Source: JBBQXY01 sp038209195 (lineage in GTDB: Bacteria > Chloroflexota > Ktedonobacteria > Ktedonobacterales > Ktedonobacteraceae). From it: 64,000 nt of DNA. The notes under the pieces were generated by a model. The model saw only the letters and a program-made list of their open reading frames with translations, was not told where the DNA came from and made no database searches. The stretch lies in assembly GCA_038209195.1 (NCBI GenBank), contig JBBQXY010000008.1:1-64000 (forward strand). Direction: 5' to 3'. Positions 17,522 through 27,700 of this stretch are shown here, one piece after another. Numbering within the stretch: position 1 is the first letter of the stretch; every line of letters starts with the position of its first letter. A program made the position numbers and the translations under genes.

Positions 17522-18073
17522 TTGAAAAAACATTCGCATCTCGCGCGAGAAATTGTCGAAACTATCGCCTTAACCCTGATCATATTTATAGTCATCCGCT
17601 TTGCCATCCAAAGCTATCGTGTGAGTGGCATCAGCATGCAACCTGGCCTCCAGAACGATGAATACGTCGTAGTCAACAAAATCGCCTACCTCTTCCACGC
17701 GCCAGAACGAGGCGATGTGATCGTTTTTCACTATCCACTCGACACCTCTAAAGACTTCATCAAACGTGTGATAGGATTACCAGGCGACACAATAACCTAC
17801 GATAGTACCACTGTTCACGTCAATGGCACACTCCTCACGGAACCATATATCAGTCAAGCCGCGAATCCAGAAGGTAAGACGTGGGTAGTGCCACAGAATG
17901 ATTATTTTGTTATGGGCGATAACCGTCCAGCCAGTGATGATTCACGCGATTGGGGCTTTGTTCCCAAAGAGGATCTTGTTGGAAAGGCGGTCATGGTCTA
18001 TTGGCCGTTTAGCAACTGGAAACTCATCAACACCTATCCTACTGTTTATGCCCAGATTAAAGTCAGCCATTGA
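17522..18073 (+). CDS. lepB: Signal peptidase I (second of a tandem pair)
   Basis: A 183-residue paralogue of the gene just upstream. The TTG start follows GAGGTTACA. It has one membrane helix (ALTLIIFIVIRFAIQSY), serine motif SGISMQPGL, lysine motif DFIKRVIGLPGD and MGDNRPASDDSRDWG. The two copies share the same architecture but differ throughout, so the duplication is not recent. Division of labour between substrates is possible. The gene is followed 13 bp later by a membrane protein gene, forming a three-gene unit. Confidence 0.93.
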   Translation: MKKHSHLAREIVETIALTLIIFIVIRFAIQSYRVSGISMQPGLQNDEYVVVNKIAYLFHAPERGDVIVFHYPLDTSKDFIKRVIGLPGDTITYDSTTVHVNGTLLTEPYISQAANPEGKTWVVPQNDYFVMGDNRPASDDSRDWGFVPKEDLVGKAVMVYWPFSNWKLINTYPTVYAQIKVSH

Positions 18074-18086
18074 AGGGAACTACTCC

Positions 18087-18755
18087 ATGCCCGAGTCAGA
18101 ACAGGAATACCCATTGCATCAATCGCAGCATGACATCCACGGACCTCAAGATCAGGACAACGTGCAAGACGATGATGTAATAGCCAGGACACAACCCGTC
18201 TCTCGTCGCACGAACAGGCCATTGCGCCAGCGCGAAGAAGCCATCATGCCACAGCTTCCCCGCAATCGCTTGCAAAATGCCTTACTCGCTGGTCTCATCG
18301 CTGGCGTGCTCTGCTCCATCGAGAATATCATCATTGTCTTTGCCAATACTGCGAACTACCAACAAGCAGCTACCTTTACCGCCGCCAAATTCCCTTTCAG
18401 CCTGGCTTTAACTCTCGTTGGTGTCTTGTGCTTAACTTTTTTCATTGGCTTGCTCATCTGCCTGTGCGCAGGTTTTGTCACTGGAAAGATCGTGGTACAA
18501 CGCCGCCTGGGCTTCCTGACAGGTTTTATCGCTGGTGTCTTAACCTACGGCATCAGCTTCCTGCTCAACTACATCCCTAACTATCCTACTCATATTGCCA
18601 GCAATAGCCCTGGTAGCCCCAACAGCACCGGTTCGATCGTTGGTGGCATCTTTGTTATCCTACTCTTCTTCCTCATATGGGGTATTGGAGCTGGTCTGGT
18701 CAGTCTTTTTGGCACCTGGCTCGCCACGCGCCGTCACCCCTACTATACCGAGTGA
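18087..18755 (+). CDS. Unknown integral membrane protein
   Basis: A 222-residue protein not assigned to a family. The first 60 residues are hydrophilic and rich in Gln, Asp and Arg. They are followed by about four hydrophobic helices: around residues 68-88, 105-132, 145-162 and 190-215. An AAGGGA precedes the ATG at 18087. A longer in-frame start inside the signal peptidase gene would be out of keeping with the 13-bp gap. Its place directly behind two signal peptidases suggests an envelope function, but nothing in the sequence defines it. Confidence 0.75.
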   Translation: MPESEQEYPLHQSQHDIHGPQDQDNVQDDDVIARTQPVSRRTNRPLRQREEAIMPQLPRNRLQNALLAGLIAGVLCSIENIIIVFANTANYQQAATFTAAKFPFSLALTLVGVLCLTFFIGLLICLCAGFVTGKIVVQRRLGFLTGFIAGVLTYGISFLLNYIPNYPTHIASNSPGSPNSTGSIVGGIFVILLFFLIWGIGAGLVSLFGTWLATRRHPYYTE

Positions 18756-18777
18756 CGTTCGTCATCGAAAACGGAAA

Positions 18778-18844
18778 GAAGGCTCACTACGAGCACAGGC
18801 CCTACCGTCGTCGGCGGTAGGGCCTGTGCTCGTAGTGAGCCTTC
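18778..18844. terminator. Long perfect hairpin, probable bidirectional terminator
   Basis: 30-bp perfect arms (18778-18807 and 18815-18844) around a 7-nt loop TCGTCGG, placed between convergent genes. There is no long T-run on either side, so the terminator function is inferred from position and symmetry. Confidence 0.7.
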
Positions 18845-18862
18845 CACTTCTCTTAATGTAAC

Positions 18863-20362
18863 TTAACTTAGAACCAGTTCGCGCTCTTCGTGTGCGCTTC
18901 TGACAGCGTGTTCGTCGGAGATCTCTTCCAGCGTGCGCTGATTCGGCTCCGGTAGCGTGAAAAAGGTCAACGCTAAACCAGCGAGTGAGACGATGGCCGC
19001 CACCGCCATAGCTCCCGGTAGATGATAGGTAGTGAGCAGGAAAGGAAAGGCGAACGCACCAATAAAGGCACCAACTTTCCCCAACGCCGCCGCGATGCCG
19101 TGCGCGGTAGTACGCACCATCACCGGGAATATCTCGGCTGGATAAACAAAGGTCGTTACGTTAGGGCCAAATTCGGTGAAAAAGTAGCTCAAGCCGTAAA
19201 CTAACAAGAATGGTAGAGTAATCGATGAGATGGCAGGTACAAAAGCGATCAAACCATAAGCAATAGCCATCATACCAAAACCAAAACACTGAATCCATTT
19301 GCGACCCAGGCGATCTATCGTTAAGGCCGCAATGATATAGCCTGGGAGTGCCGCGACCACAAAGATGATCAGTGTGTAGACCATGTTCGTGACCAGGTTA
19401 GCGTGTGAATTGAGCGACTTGAGTACCAAGGGGCTAGAGATGGTAGTGCCATAATAGGCGATGTCCAGCAAGAACCAAGCACCGGCAGTCCCAATGAGCC
19501 AGCGCAGGAAGCGCGGCTGGAGCAGTAGGTAGAGCCAGGATTTTGTTGGAGCCTGCTTTTTCGCGGCTTGCCTAACGTTAGCAACGGGCTGATTTTTCTG
19601 TTGCGGAAGTGCCGCCCGGTTGCTACCGTTTTGCTTCTTCGTCACCATATCTACAGTGCGGGTAGCATCTTCAAGATTGCCCTGCATCGCCAAGGTGAAG
19701 CGCGGCGTCTCTGCTATATGGCGGCGCAGGTAAAAGGTTCCCAGTGCTGGTATCGCACCGATGGCCAGCATGATCCGCCAAGTCAGATCGTGGTTGATGC
19801 CTGCCACCAGGAGTACGATTGCCACGAGCGGACCAAGGATCAGACCAAGTCCCTGCATGGAGAAGACGAGCGTGATCAACTTGCCTCGGTCGCGCCGATT
19901 AGAATACTCGCTCATTAAAGTCGCACTGACGGGATAGTCACCGCCGATGCCCAACCCTAGAATGAAGCGGAAGATCAAGAGACAGACGATGTTGGGCGAA
20001 AGTGCTGAGGCGATGGCACCAATTGCCAACACGATCAGTTCATAACCGTAGATGAATTTGCGCCCCAATCGATCCGCGAGTCGCCCAAAGATAATTGCGC
20101 CAAAGGCTGCCGCGATCAAGGATGTGCTGCCCAAAAGTGAGATTTGAAGCGCATTCAGGTGCCATAACGGGGTGAGAATTGCTAACGCGACGCCAATGAT
20201 AAAAAGATCATACGCATCAGTGAAGAAACCCATACCAGAGGTCAACATCGTCTTAAAATGGAAACCTGAAAGTGTGCTATCATCTAAGGCCGCTAAGACA
20301 GACTGGGCTGAAGATGTCGTACCTGATGATAATTGGTCGGGTTGGCTTTCTTCATGTATCAT
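18863..20362 (-). CDS. MFS transporter, phosphate:H+ symporter-like
   Basis: A 499-residue major facilitator with 12 predicted helices. The start of helix 1 (MGFFTDAYDLFIIGVA) and the GIGGDYPVSATLMSEY segment near residue 140 are hallmarks of the phosphate/proton symporter branch. Between helices 2 and 3 is the MFS motif GRLADRLGRKFIYG. A hydrophilic, Gln- and Lys-rich loop of about 50 residues separates the two six-helix halves. It probably imports inorganic phosphate or a related organic anion. It stands alone, with a 224-bp divergent region upstream. Confidence 0.82.
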   Translation of the reverse strand: MIHEESQPDQLSSGTTSSAQSVLAALDDSTLSGFHFKTMLTSGMGFFTDAYDLFIIGVALAILTPLWHLNALQISLLGSTSLIAAAFGAIIFGRLADRLGRKFIYGYELIVLAIGAIASALSPNIVCLLIFRFILGLGIGGDYPVSATLMSEYSNRRDRGKLITLVFSMQGLGLILGPLVAIVLLVAGINHDLTWRIMLAIGAIPALGTFYLRRHIAETPRFTLAMQGNLEDATRTVDMVTKKQNGSNRAALPQQKNQPVANVRQAAKKQAPTKSWLYLLLQPRFLRWLIGTAGAWFLLDIAYYGTTISSPLVLKSLNSHANLVTNMVYTLIIFVVAALPGYIIAALTIDRLGRKWIQCFGFGMMAIAYGLIAFVPAISSITLPFLLVYGLSYFFTEFGPNVTTFVYPAEIFPVMVRTTAHGIAAALGKVGAFIGAFAFPFLLTTYHLPGAMAVAAIVSLAGLALTFFTLPEPNQRTLEEISDEHAVRSAHEERELVLS

Positions 20363-20537
20363 AAAATGCTCCTTACTTTAAGGATAGGTTTGTTAATCAA
20401 AGTACTGTGCATAAATATCGTATCGTATGAATATTATCGGAATGTTAAATGGAAGTTAATAAATGGTAATAAATAGTGTCTGGCAGGTTAGGAATTGCTT
20501 AGTGCATGCAATGGAAAGCGGCTTCAGACCTATATGC

Positions 20538-20543
20538 TATAAT
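20538..20543 (+). promoter_or_regulatory. Extended -10 promoter element
   Basis: TGCTATAAT: a TATAAT hexamer with an upstream TGN extension, 44 bp before the histidine-phosphatase start. The -35 region is poor, which is usual for extended -10 promoters. Confidence 0.45.
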
Positions 20544-20586
20544 TTTAACTGATACCTATCAATCCACATGAGAAAGACAAACCTAC

Positions 20587-21300
20587 ATGACACACCTTTA
20601 TTTAATTCGGCATGGTCAGGCCATCAGTGCCGCGGAGAATTTTATTGGGAACACAGGACTATCGCCGTTGGGCGTGCGCCAGGCGGAACGATTGCGCGAT
20701 CGCTTAGCGGCAACGGGTGAGATTGCCGCCGATGTCCTCATTGCCAGCACCTTTTTGCGCGCCAAAGAAACCGCCGAAATCGTCGCGCCCGCGCTGGGTA
20801 AACCGATCATTTTTGATGACGAGGTACAGGAGTGGCGTAATGGCGAAACGGGAAACTTCACTGTAGAGGAATTCGAGGCGCAATTTAAAGCGGTTCCCTT
20901 TGAACTAAGGCCTTTTTTTCAGATCACGCCACAGGCAGAAAGCTGGACGCAGTTTGTGTTTCGCGCCGGCACTGCTCTTAGCCGCATTACGCGAGAATAT
21001 GACGGGAAGACCATTGTGATTGTCTGTCATGGTGGCATTATCGATAGTGCGTTTATCTATTTTCTGGGCTTGAGCAGTCTGCATTTCCCTCGCGCCTTTT
21101 TCGATACGCGCAACACTTCCATCACCCACTGGTTTCGCGATTCGTTCGCGGGTCTGCCACCGAGTTGGATTTTAGGCTCGTACAACGATAGCATGCACCT
21201 GCGAGACCTGGAAGCAGCAGTTAGAATACCCTGGCAAGCATTGACCACAAAACCCGTTGGCAGTTCCGATCCATCAGTGGTGCCAACAGAGGCGGAATAG
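20587..21300 (+). CDS. Histidine phosphatase family protein (phosphoglycerate mutase-like)
   Basis: A 237-residue member of the branch-1 histidine phosphatases. The catalytic RHG motif is LIRHGQA at residue 6, and the second active-site histidine lies in VIVCHGGIID near residue 142. These proteins hydrolyse or transfer phosphate on small metabolites or proteins. Nothing distinguishes a true phosphoglycerate mutase from a broad-specificity phosphatase here. Its stop is 5 bp from the convergent WD40 gene. Confidence 0.88.
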   Translation: MTHLYLIRHGQAISAAENFIGNTGLSPLGVRQAERLRDRLAATGEIAADVLIASTFLRAKETAEIVAPALGKPIIFDDEVQEWRNGETGNFTVEEFEAQFKAVPFELRPFFQITPQAESWTQFVFRAGTALSRITREYDGKTIVIVCHGGIIDSAFIYFLGLSSLHFPRAFFDTRNTSITHWFRDSFAGLPPSWILGSYNDSMHLRDLEAAVRIPWQALTTKPVGSSDPSVVPTEAE

Positions 21301-21305
21301 CGGCT

Positions 21306-22187
21306 CTATTCTGGTCGCCATACCTGTACCACATGGTCGCTGACCGAGGCAATAGAGCTTCCATCAGGCGACCAATCCAACGAACGCACCCAGGTGCTAT
21401 GGCCTGTATACGTAGAAAAGTGGGTTGCGGTAGCACTATGCCAGAGCTGCACCGTAGTGTCGTCACTGCCAGAAGCGATGTCCGCGTTGGTGGGCGACCA
21501 GGCAATAGTTTTTACGGGAGCGTTGTGGCCCGCCAAAATGTCGAGAGTTTTTGCGCTGTGAGCGTTCCAGAGGTGCAGCGTTGTATCCTGTCCTGCTGAG
21601 ACGATAGCCTGCCCGTCAGGTGACCAGGCAATAGCAAAGACCGCGCCAATATGCTTGACATAACTCAATGCGTTGTCTCCATTGAAGGCATCGAAGACTT
21701 GCGCGGTACCATCGAAATTAGCGGTAGCGAGGCGTGTGCCATCCGGCGACCATTTGACGGCGAAATTGCGGTATTGCCCACGATGGATATACAAGGTTTT
21801 ACCACTAGTAGCCTGCCACACCTGAACAGTACTGTCACCATAATCACCACCTGAAGCGATATATCTGCCATCAGGAGACCATGCCACGCTGCGGACAAAA
21901 CGGGCATGACCGCTATAGGAGAGTATGTCTCTGCCACTTAAGGCGTCCCAGATGCGTATCAAACCACTTGTGTCGCCCGACGCGATATATCTGCTATCAG
22001 GAGACCACGCGACCGCGAGCAAACTTTGCGTATGACCGCGATAAATATATTCGCCTGCACCTGTCGTCGCGTTCCAGATGCGCACGGTCTTATCGCGTGA
22101 GCCAGAGGCGATAGAGCGACCATCGGGCGACCAGGCAACGGCAAATATGTTGTCACTATGCCCTTCAAGCAGCATTGCACCGCTCAT
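21306..22187 (-). CDS. Single-propeller WD40 repeat protein
   Basis: Almost the entire 293 residues consist of seven WD40 repeats of about 41 residues, each with the pattern GH..V..VAWSPDG..IASG..D.TV.IW. Seven repeats make exactly one closed propeller. There is no signal peptide, enzymatic domain or linker, so it is likely a cytoplasmic protein-interaction platform. It starts 27 bp after mogA and may be the last gene of the rad50-like/nurA run. No function is apparent. Confidence 0.9.
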   Translation of the reverse strand: MSGAMLLEGHSDNIFAVAWSPDGRSIASGSRDKTVRIWNATTGAGEYIYRGHTQSLLAVAWSPDSRYIASGDTSGLIRIWDALSGRDILSYSGHARFVRSVAWSPDGRYIASGGDYGDSTVQVWQATSGKTLYIHRGQYRNFAVKWSPDGTRLATANFDGTAQVFDAFNGDNALSYVKHIGAVFAIAWSPDGQAIVSAGQDTTLHLWNAHSAKTLDILAGHNAPVKTIAWSPTNADIASGSDDTTVQLWHSATATHFSTYTGHSTWVRSLDWSPDGSSIASVSDHVVQVWRPE

Positions 22188-22213
22188 CCCTTCTTTATGC
22201 TCTACCCTTCATC

Positions 22214-22699
22214 TTAGTGCTCTTTAGGGCCATCACTGAGCAGGTTAATGGCATGTGGCAGGACGGGGAGGATACATTCCAGGCACTCTTTAACAGCCTT
22301 GGGACTACCCGGCAGATTAATAATCAATGTTTGACCACGAGTGCCTGCAACTCCGCGTGAGAGCATGCCGAAAGGGGTGTGTTGCAGACTAACGGCACGC
22401 ATGGCCTCGGCAATCCCCGGTGCTTCACGGTCAAGAATGGCCTTTGTGGCTTCAGGCGTGACGTCGCGTGGGGCCAGACCTGTCCCCCCCGTAGTAAGGA
22501 TGAGCTGCAAATGCTTCTCGTCGCTCCATTCTCGCAGCAGTGCCGCTATCTGGTCGCGTTCATCGGGAACGATGGCTCCCGCGCTAATCACCGCGGCAGG
22601 AAGTTGTGCTACAAGTGTACGAATGGTCTCGCCGCTAACGTCTTGCCTTACGCCATGCGCGGCCCCATCGCTGATGGTGAGGATGCCAATCTCTATCAT
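22214..22699 (-). CDS. mogA: Molybdopterin adenylyltransferase (MogA/MoaB family)
   Basis: A 161-residue protein that activates molybdopterin by adenylylation before molybdenum insertion. IGILTISDGAAHGVRQD at the N-terminus, LILTTGGTGLAPRDVTPEAT near residue 80 and the LPGSPKAVKECLE segment near residue 130 match MogA/MoaB. No other cofactor genes are adjacent. An XdhC protein of molybdo-hydroxylase maturation is encoded 18 kb away. Confidence 0.93.
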   Translation of the reverse strand: MIEIGILTISDGAAHGVRQDVSGETIRTLVAQLPAAVISAGAIVPDERDQIAALLREWSDEKHLQLILTTGGTGLAPRDVTPEATKAILDREAPGIAEAMRAVSLQHTPFGMLSRGVAGTRGQTLIINLPGSPKAVKECLECILPVLPHAINLLSDGPKEH

Positions 22700-22708
22700 T
22701 GTCTGTCC

Positions 22709-23380
22709 CTATCCTCGTGGTGCTAGTTCGCGCATAAGTGCGCCAATTTGGCGGCGGGAGCCGTAGAGCCAGACGGTATATTCGTCGGGCATGTCTTCTA
22801 CTTCGACCTGGCACTGCATTTCCGAGGCAAATTTTCGTGCAATATCCAGCAGTTGCCCACGTTCTGCCTCGCGGTGGCTTTGCGTACTTAAAGCCAGCCG
22901 CCCTAATCGTTCGTCCTGGCTCAACTCGCCATTGATCAGTTCGCTCAGTTCGTTGAGGCCAAAAACAACGTGTAGTGGCAGTGCTTCTTCTGGCTTGTGC
23001 GCTGTTCCAGAGCCGTTTCGGCTCGTCCTCGAACTCCTCTTCTGCGTTGAGCCGCCATCGGAGCCATCGTATAAACCCTGTGTACCGATCTGTGTGTAGA
23101 CGTTTTGCAGCTTGTCCGCGATCAGTAAACGCGCTTCATCAGGAATTTCAGCCGAGGGATGAACGTAAACGAGTAGCCCATGCGCCGGGTCTGAGTAAAC
23201 AAATGGACGCGCAAGCGCAACTCGTCGTCCACAAATTGGGCAAGTAGGTACATTCAGCAGGCCTGTCAGCACGGTATATTGCAACAACGGATCATGCGCA
23301 GTGTTGACATATTCGTAAATTTGGCTGGTAAATTGGTTGCCACATGGGCAAGTAAGGCTGTAAGTTGTTGAACGAGACAT
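22709..23380 (-). CDS. CpXC-domain protein
   Basis: A 223-residue protein whose N-terminal part (residues 10-60) shows two cysteine pairs. CPCGNQF and CPICGRR match the CpXC zinc-binding domain. The rest is mixed alpha/beta with a Ser/Arg/Gly-rich linker around residues 115-135, and no membrane segment. It lies 9 bp upstream of mogA in the same strand. The molecular role of CpXC proteins is unknown to me. Confidence 0.75.
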   Translation of the reverse strand: MSRSTTYSLTCPCGNQFTSQIYEYVNTAHDPLLQYTVLTGLLNVPTCPICGRRVALARPFVYSDPAHGLLVYVHPSAEIPDEARLLIADKLQNVYTQIGTQGLYDGSDGGSTQKRSSRTSRNGSGTAHKPEEALPLHVVFGLNELSELINGELSQDERLGRLALSTQSHREAERGQLLDIARKFASEMQCQVEVEDMPDEYTVWLYGSRRQIGALMRELAPRG

Positions 23381-23502
23381 AATACCGCTTCTCTGGTTAC
23401 TTTAACTGGGCTAAAAACTATCGTAATATAGTATCCAGTATACCATATGAGCTTTAAGCGGTGCCGCGAATCGTTTCCTTGTAAATAGAGTGTGTCGGAG
23501 CT

Positions 23503-24792
23503 CTACCTTCTTCTGCTCTTACTAGCGGCTTTAGTAGAGAAGGTGAATTTCAAACCTTGCTGTTCCACGAAGGACTGGAATTGGGCGTAAAACTCCATGC
23601 GGTCTTGCATGGTGATGACGGAGACGGCGTCAGCCGTCTCGATGGCGTAAGGATAGCCAGAGCCGCCAGCGATGACTTCGGCCCGGACAACATCGAGTAC
23701 AGGCTCTAAGACGCCATCATCGAGCATCCAGCGTGGGAATTCCAGCCGCGTGGGTGGTCGCGAAGATGAGGTTTGCAAATAGCAGAAGGCCACGCTTTCG
23801 CGATACGGGCCGTATCCTTCCAAAACGTCGCCCCGCGCACAGATCATGGCAGGAGTGCGATCACCCCAACGCAAACTGCCCTGCCAGAGCAGAGCATCAT
23901 GAATTTTCTTGGTATCGCGCAGCGTGGGTTGTGCCTGCGCTATGTCGAGGCGGCGCAACATGGTAATAATATCACGAGCATAGCTGGTATCAATATAACC
24001 GATTAGCGGGACGCGGTACTCTTCTGAAGTGCTTAAGAGCGAGACTGCGGCATTGATGTAGCGTTCGCGGTACGGGCTGGGCATGGTCAGGGCAAACGAA
24101 ACAACGAGCGAGCCATCGAAAAAGACCACTGGACTGTGGGCAGGATCACCCGTTCGACGCGCATGCGCATACTGTTGCATCTGGTTGCAGAGCGTTTCTA
24201 CCTCCAGCATGTACCGGCGCAACGTCACCTGCATTTCGGAGTAGGGATAGCTGTCAGGATCGCTACTCTCAACCCTCGACTCTTCCATGATCTCGTCTGG
24301 TGAGAGCACCTCCATGCGCACATCTTTGGTATAGGGTTTTCCCTGCGTGTGCGGATTGGCGAAGAAGCCGATTTGAATCAAAGCGACGGGGATAGAGGCG
24401 TCGCGCCATGGTTGGAGTTGACTGCCATCGACCGCGAGCGTGGTTATGCCTTCAATGCATTCGGCCCACTGCCGCGCCTGCTCGTGGTTGTTAAAATCGC
24501 GTCCAAAGGGATAGACAGGCTTGGTGTGTGCGGAAGAAGCGGTAAAACTCTCTTCTCGATCAACCATCGCCAGCCAGCGGTCGAACTCGATACTGGGACG
24601 TGCTCCCGCTGGTGAGCGGCTCGTATCGGGCGGTAGCTCGTTTTCAAGCTGCTGGCCCGTGAGGTAGCGTTGTGGCAGCGTTTCCAATGCATGGCGATAC
24701 GCCTCTAGTTGATCGCTAAAGGTGCTATCGTACATCGTGAACTGGCCTTTTTTGAGTTGCAGCGCGGCCTGGAGTTTCCCTTTATGAAGCAT
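23503..24792 (-). CDS. nurA: NurA-domain 5'-3' nuclease
   Basis: A 429-residue protein of the NurA nuclease family, which resects DNA ends in archaea and some bacteria. The N-terminal metal-binding motif is TTLAVDGSQLQP (near residue 120). A second acidic motif is VVFFDGSLV (near residue 215), and GYIDTSYARD follows near residue 260. The ATG at 24792 overlaps the end of the rad50-like gene by 11 bp, indicating translational coupling. In archaea NurA works with HerA, Rad50 and Mre11. Here only the Rad50-like partner is adjacent. Confidence 0.83.
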   Translation of the reverse strand: MLHKGKLQAALQLKKGQFTMYDSTFSDQLEAYRHALETLPQRYLTGQQLENELPPDTSRSPAGARPSIEFDRWLAMVDREESFTASSAHTKPVYPFGRDFNNHEQARQWAECIEGITTLAVDGSQLQPWRDASIPVALIQIGFFANPHTQGKPYTKDVRMEVLSPDEIMEESRVESSDPDSYPYSEMQVTLRRYMLEVETLCNQMQQYAHARRTGDPAHSPVVFFDGSLVVSFALTMPSPYRERYINAAVSLLSTSEEYRVPLIGYIDTSYARDIITMLRRLDIAQAQPTLRDTKKIHDALLWQGSLRWGDRTPAMICARGDVLEGYGPYRESVAFCYLQTSSSRPPTRLEFPRWMLDDGVLEPVLDVVRAEVIAGGSGYPYAIETADAVSVITMQDRMEFYAQFQSFVEQQGLKFTFSTKAASKSRRR

Positions 24793-27700
24793 GTTGTTCC
24801 ACCCTCGACATTGCCAACTCTTGTGCATAGGCGTGCTCATCTTCGCTCAAGAGCCGTGTCTCGCCATCTGTCTTGCGCAAACGAATAAGACTATCAAGTC
24901 CTTGCTCAAAGGTATCATCGTGGCTGATGACAATTAATTGGTCGAAGCCGCGCACACGCCGAATTTGTTCAGCCAGGTTCATGCGCCGCAACTCGTCCAT
25001 GTTCTGTGTTGGCTCATCGAAGAAGGCAATATTCAAGCTGGAGAGTTTTTTCAGCAGAGCCAGCCGCACGGCAAGGGCTGCACTCATCTGCTCTCCTCCG
25101 CTTAACTGCGTGAAGGTGCGATTAACACTCTGGCGGCGCAGGGTTATTTCATAGTCATTTTGCCAGGCAAGTTGGGCCGTGCGATCACCCATGATTTCAC
25201 CAAAGATGCGGTTAGCCTCCGCCGAAATATCGCCAAGCATGGCTTTGAGTACGTGTGGGGCCGCTTCCTTGATCAGCTTACGGAACATCTCCAGCATGTT
25301 CTGTAATTCTTCCAGCATGTCCTTCTCTTTTCGTGCGGTCTCCAACTCGACCAGTAGTACCTCGGCCTGTTCTATCTGTTGATTTAGCTTGTCCATGGTA
25401 AGCCGAGTATTGCTGATGGCTTCTGCCAATTTCATCATATCGCCATGCAATTGTTTGATCTCACTGGTGATGGCCTCTAGATCTTCCTGCTTAAAATTGG
25501 CCTCAGCCGCCCGGAAAGCTAGTTCCGCGTTACGCAATGCCTGTTCTGCCAGCTCTGCCGCTTGTACTATCTCTTGATAGGCCTGCTCACGTTGCGGCAA
25601 AAGACGTGCATTCTGTTCGTTGGCAAGGTACGTTTTATACCCGTTCAGCGTATGTTGCAGCAGGGCGTCCTGCTCTCCAATCTGCGCATCAAGTTGGGCG
25701 TAGAGCGCGAGTTGCTGTTCCGCGCTCTGCAACTGCTGTTCCACCGCTTGTAATTCTTGCTCTCTGGCCTGGAGTTGCTGTTGATACAGCGGTTCCTGTT
25801 TGATGATTTCATGCTGCGCGTTTTTCTGCCCACGTGGATCGTTGAGCTGCTGTAGTTCTGCTTTGACCTGTTCCAGTAATCGCTCGCTGCCACTCAGCGT
25901 TTTCGTCTGCTCGCGCCGTTCCTGAATTAGTTCATCGCATTGCTGCAACTGTTCTTGCAATTGCTGTACCTGCATCTGTAGCCCATTGAGCGTGCGCACC
26001 TGGTCATCGGCAGCTTTGCTCTCTTTGCGTTCCGTTTCGGCCTGAACAATCTTTTGGTCCACGGCTTTGAGGGCTTCCATGTCCTGCGCCAACTCGCTCA
26101 CCTCGCGTTCGAGTCGCGCAATATCAATGGCGATACGCTGCAAATGTTCAGCGGTAGTGTCGCGCCGCTCAATATATTGGCCCAGTTGCTCCAGCCAGTC
26201 CGCGTATTTTTTCACAAAAGTTATGCGCTCACTCACGTCCGCTCGTTGCTGCTGTAGCGTGGCTAACTGCGCGCGTTCTTCCCCCAATAGTCCATCGAAA
26301 TAGGACTCAAGGCTGGTCATACCATGTTGTTTAATATTGAGGCACGGTTCGTGCAGAAATGGGCATAACCCACCGGTCGATTGCTGGCGAGATTTGCTGT
26401 AGCCCTCGATAGTGCCCTCTAAGCGGATAACTTGAGAAGAGAACTGCTCGTTTTGTTGTTGTAGGGCGGGCATTTCCTCCGCGAGGTGGCGGTGCTCTTC
26501 GATTTTCGTAATATTGCTTTCAGCTTTCCGCAGACGATCGGCATACGTCTCGCGCTCTTCCTGCTTCTTGCGTAACTGCTCGCCCTTCTCCTGCCACTGC
26601 CGTTGCCGCGTACTGCGCTCGGTCAACTGGCTGCGCAGTTGTGCCACTGCCTCAACGCGCTCCTGTAAGAGGGCTGCCACAGGCTGCAAAGGCTCAATCT
26701 TCGCGATGCGCTGTTGCAACGCCTCTTGCTGTTGCAGGTAGCCGCCACGTTGTTGGACGAGCCGCTTTCCCTCTTTGACCAGTTCATTATACTGTGCTAC
26801 CTTGCCGTTCAGGTCTTCGCGTTGCAATTCAAGCTCGTGCTGCTGATCGACCAGGGGCAATAACGCTAAGAGTCGTCGATTGGCGGTGGCGACTTCTTCC
26901 AACCTGCCCTGCAAATTGGTGATATTGGTTCGCAACTGAGTGTGGCTGCTCTGCAAACTACTGTGTTGCTGACGCTGCACGTTGCGCCGTTTTTCATCCT
27001 GCCGCAACTGCTTAAGGATATCGCTGGACTGTAAATAACGCTGGTAGTCGGCACGATTGGCCTCAACCGCCAGCGCTGCTGCTCGCGCATGTGCCAGTTC
27101 CTGCCCTCTATCCTGTAGACGCTGTTGCGTAGAAGTATGCGTGTTCTGGCATTGGAAGAATTGGTTTTGCCGCAGGAGCAGTTCGTCACGCTGCTCCTTC
27201 AGAAGAGTTGCACGTTTTTCAGCCAGTTCGCGTTGCTGCTCCCATTGGGTAAGTTGTGCTGTTTGCTGTTGATTGAGCATGACGGCTGTTTTCAAGTCCG
27301 CTCGCCATCGTTCCAGATCGCGCGTCTCGAATTCCAGTCGCTGAAGCTCCGTCAGTTGTGCCTGTATCTGCTCTTTATAGTGTTTCTGGCTCTCCAACAG
27401 GTAATCGGCGGCAACTTTGTAATCTTCTATTTGTAGCAAGGTATCGAAAGTTTGCTTGCGTACGCTCGCTGTTTGCGCGAAAATAGTGGTAAAGCTGCCC
27501 TGCGGTACACCGAGTGCATCTTTGAACAGGGTATCCAGTGAGCGTTCGCGGTCAATGCCAAAAATATCATGCAGTTTGTCCAGCACATCGACGCGTTGCT
27601 CAGAGCGCGAATCCGCCTCGCGATCATAGATCATCCAGTACGCGCCCGACCCGCACCGTCGTTCCACCGTATAGGGGCGGTCGTCACTGCCGATCAGGTG

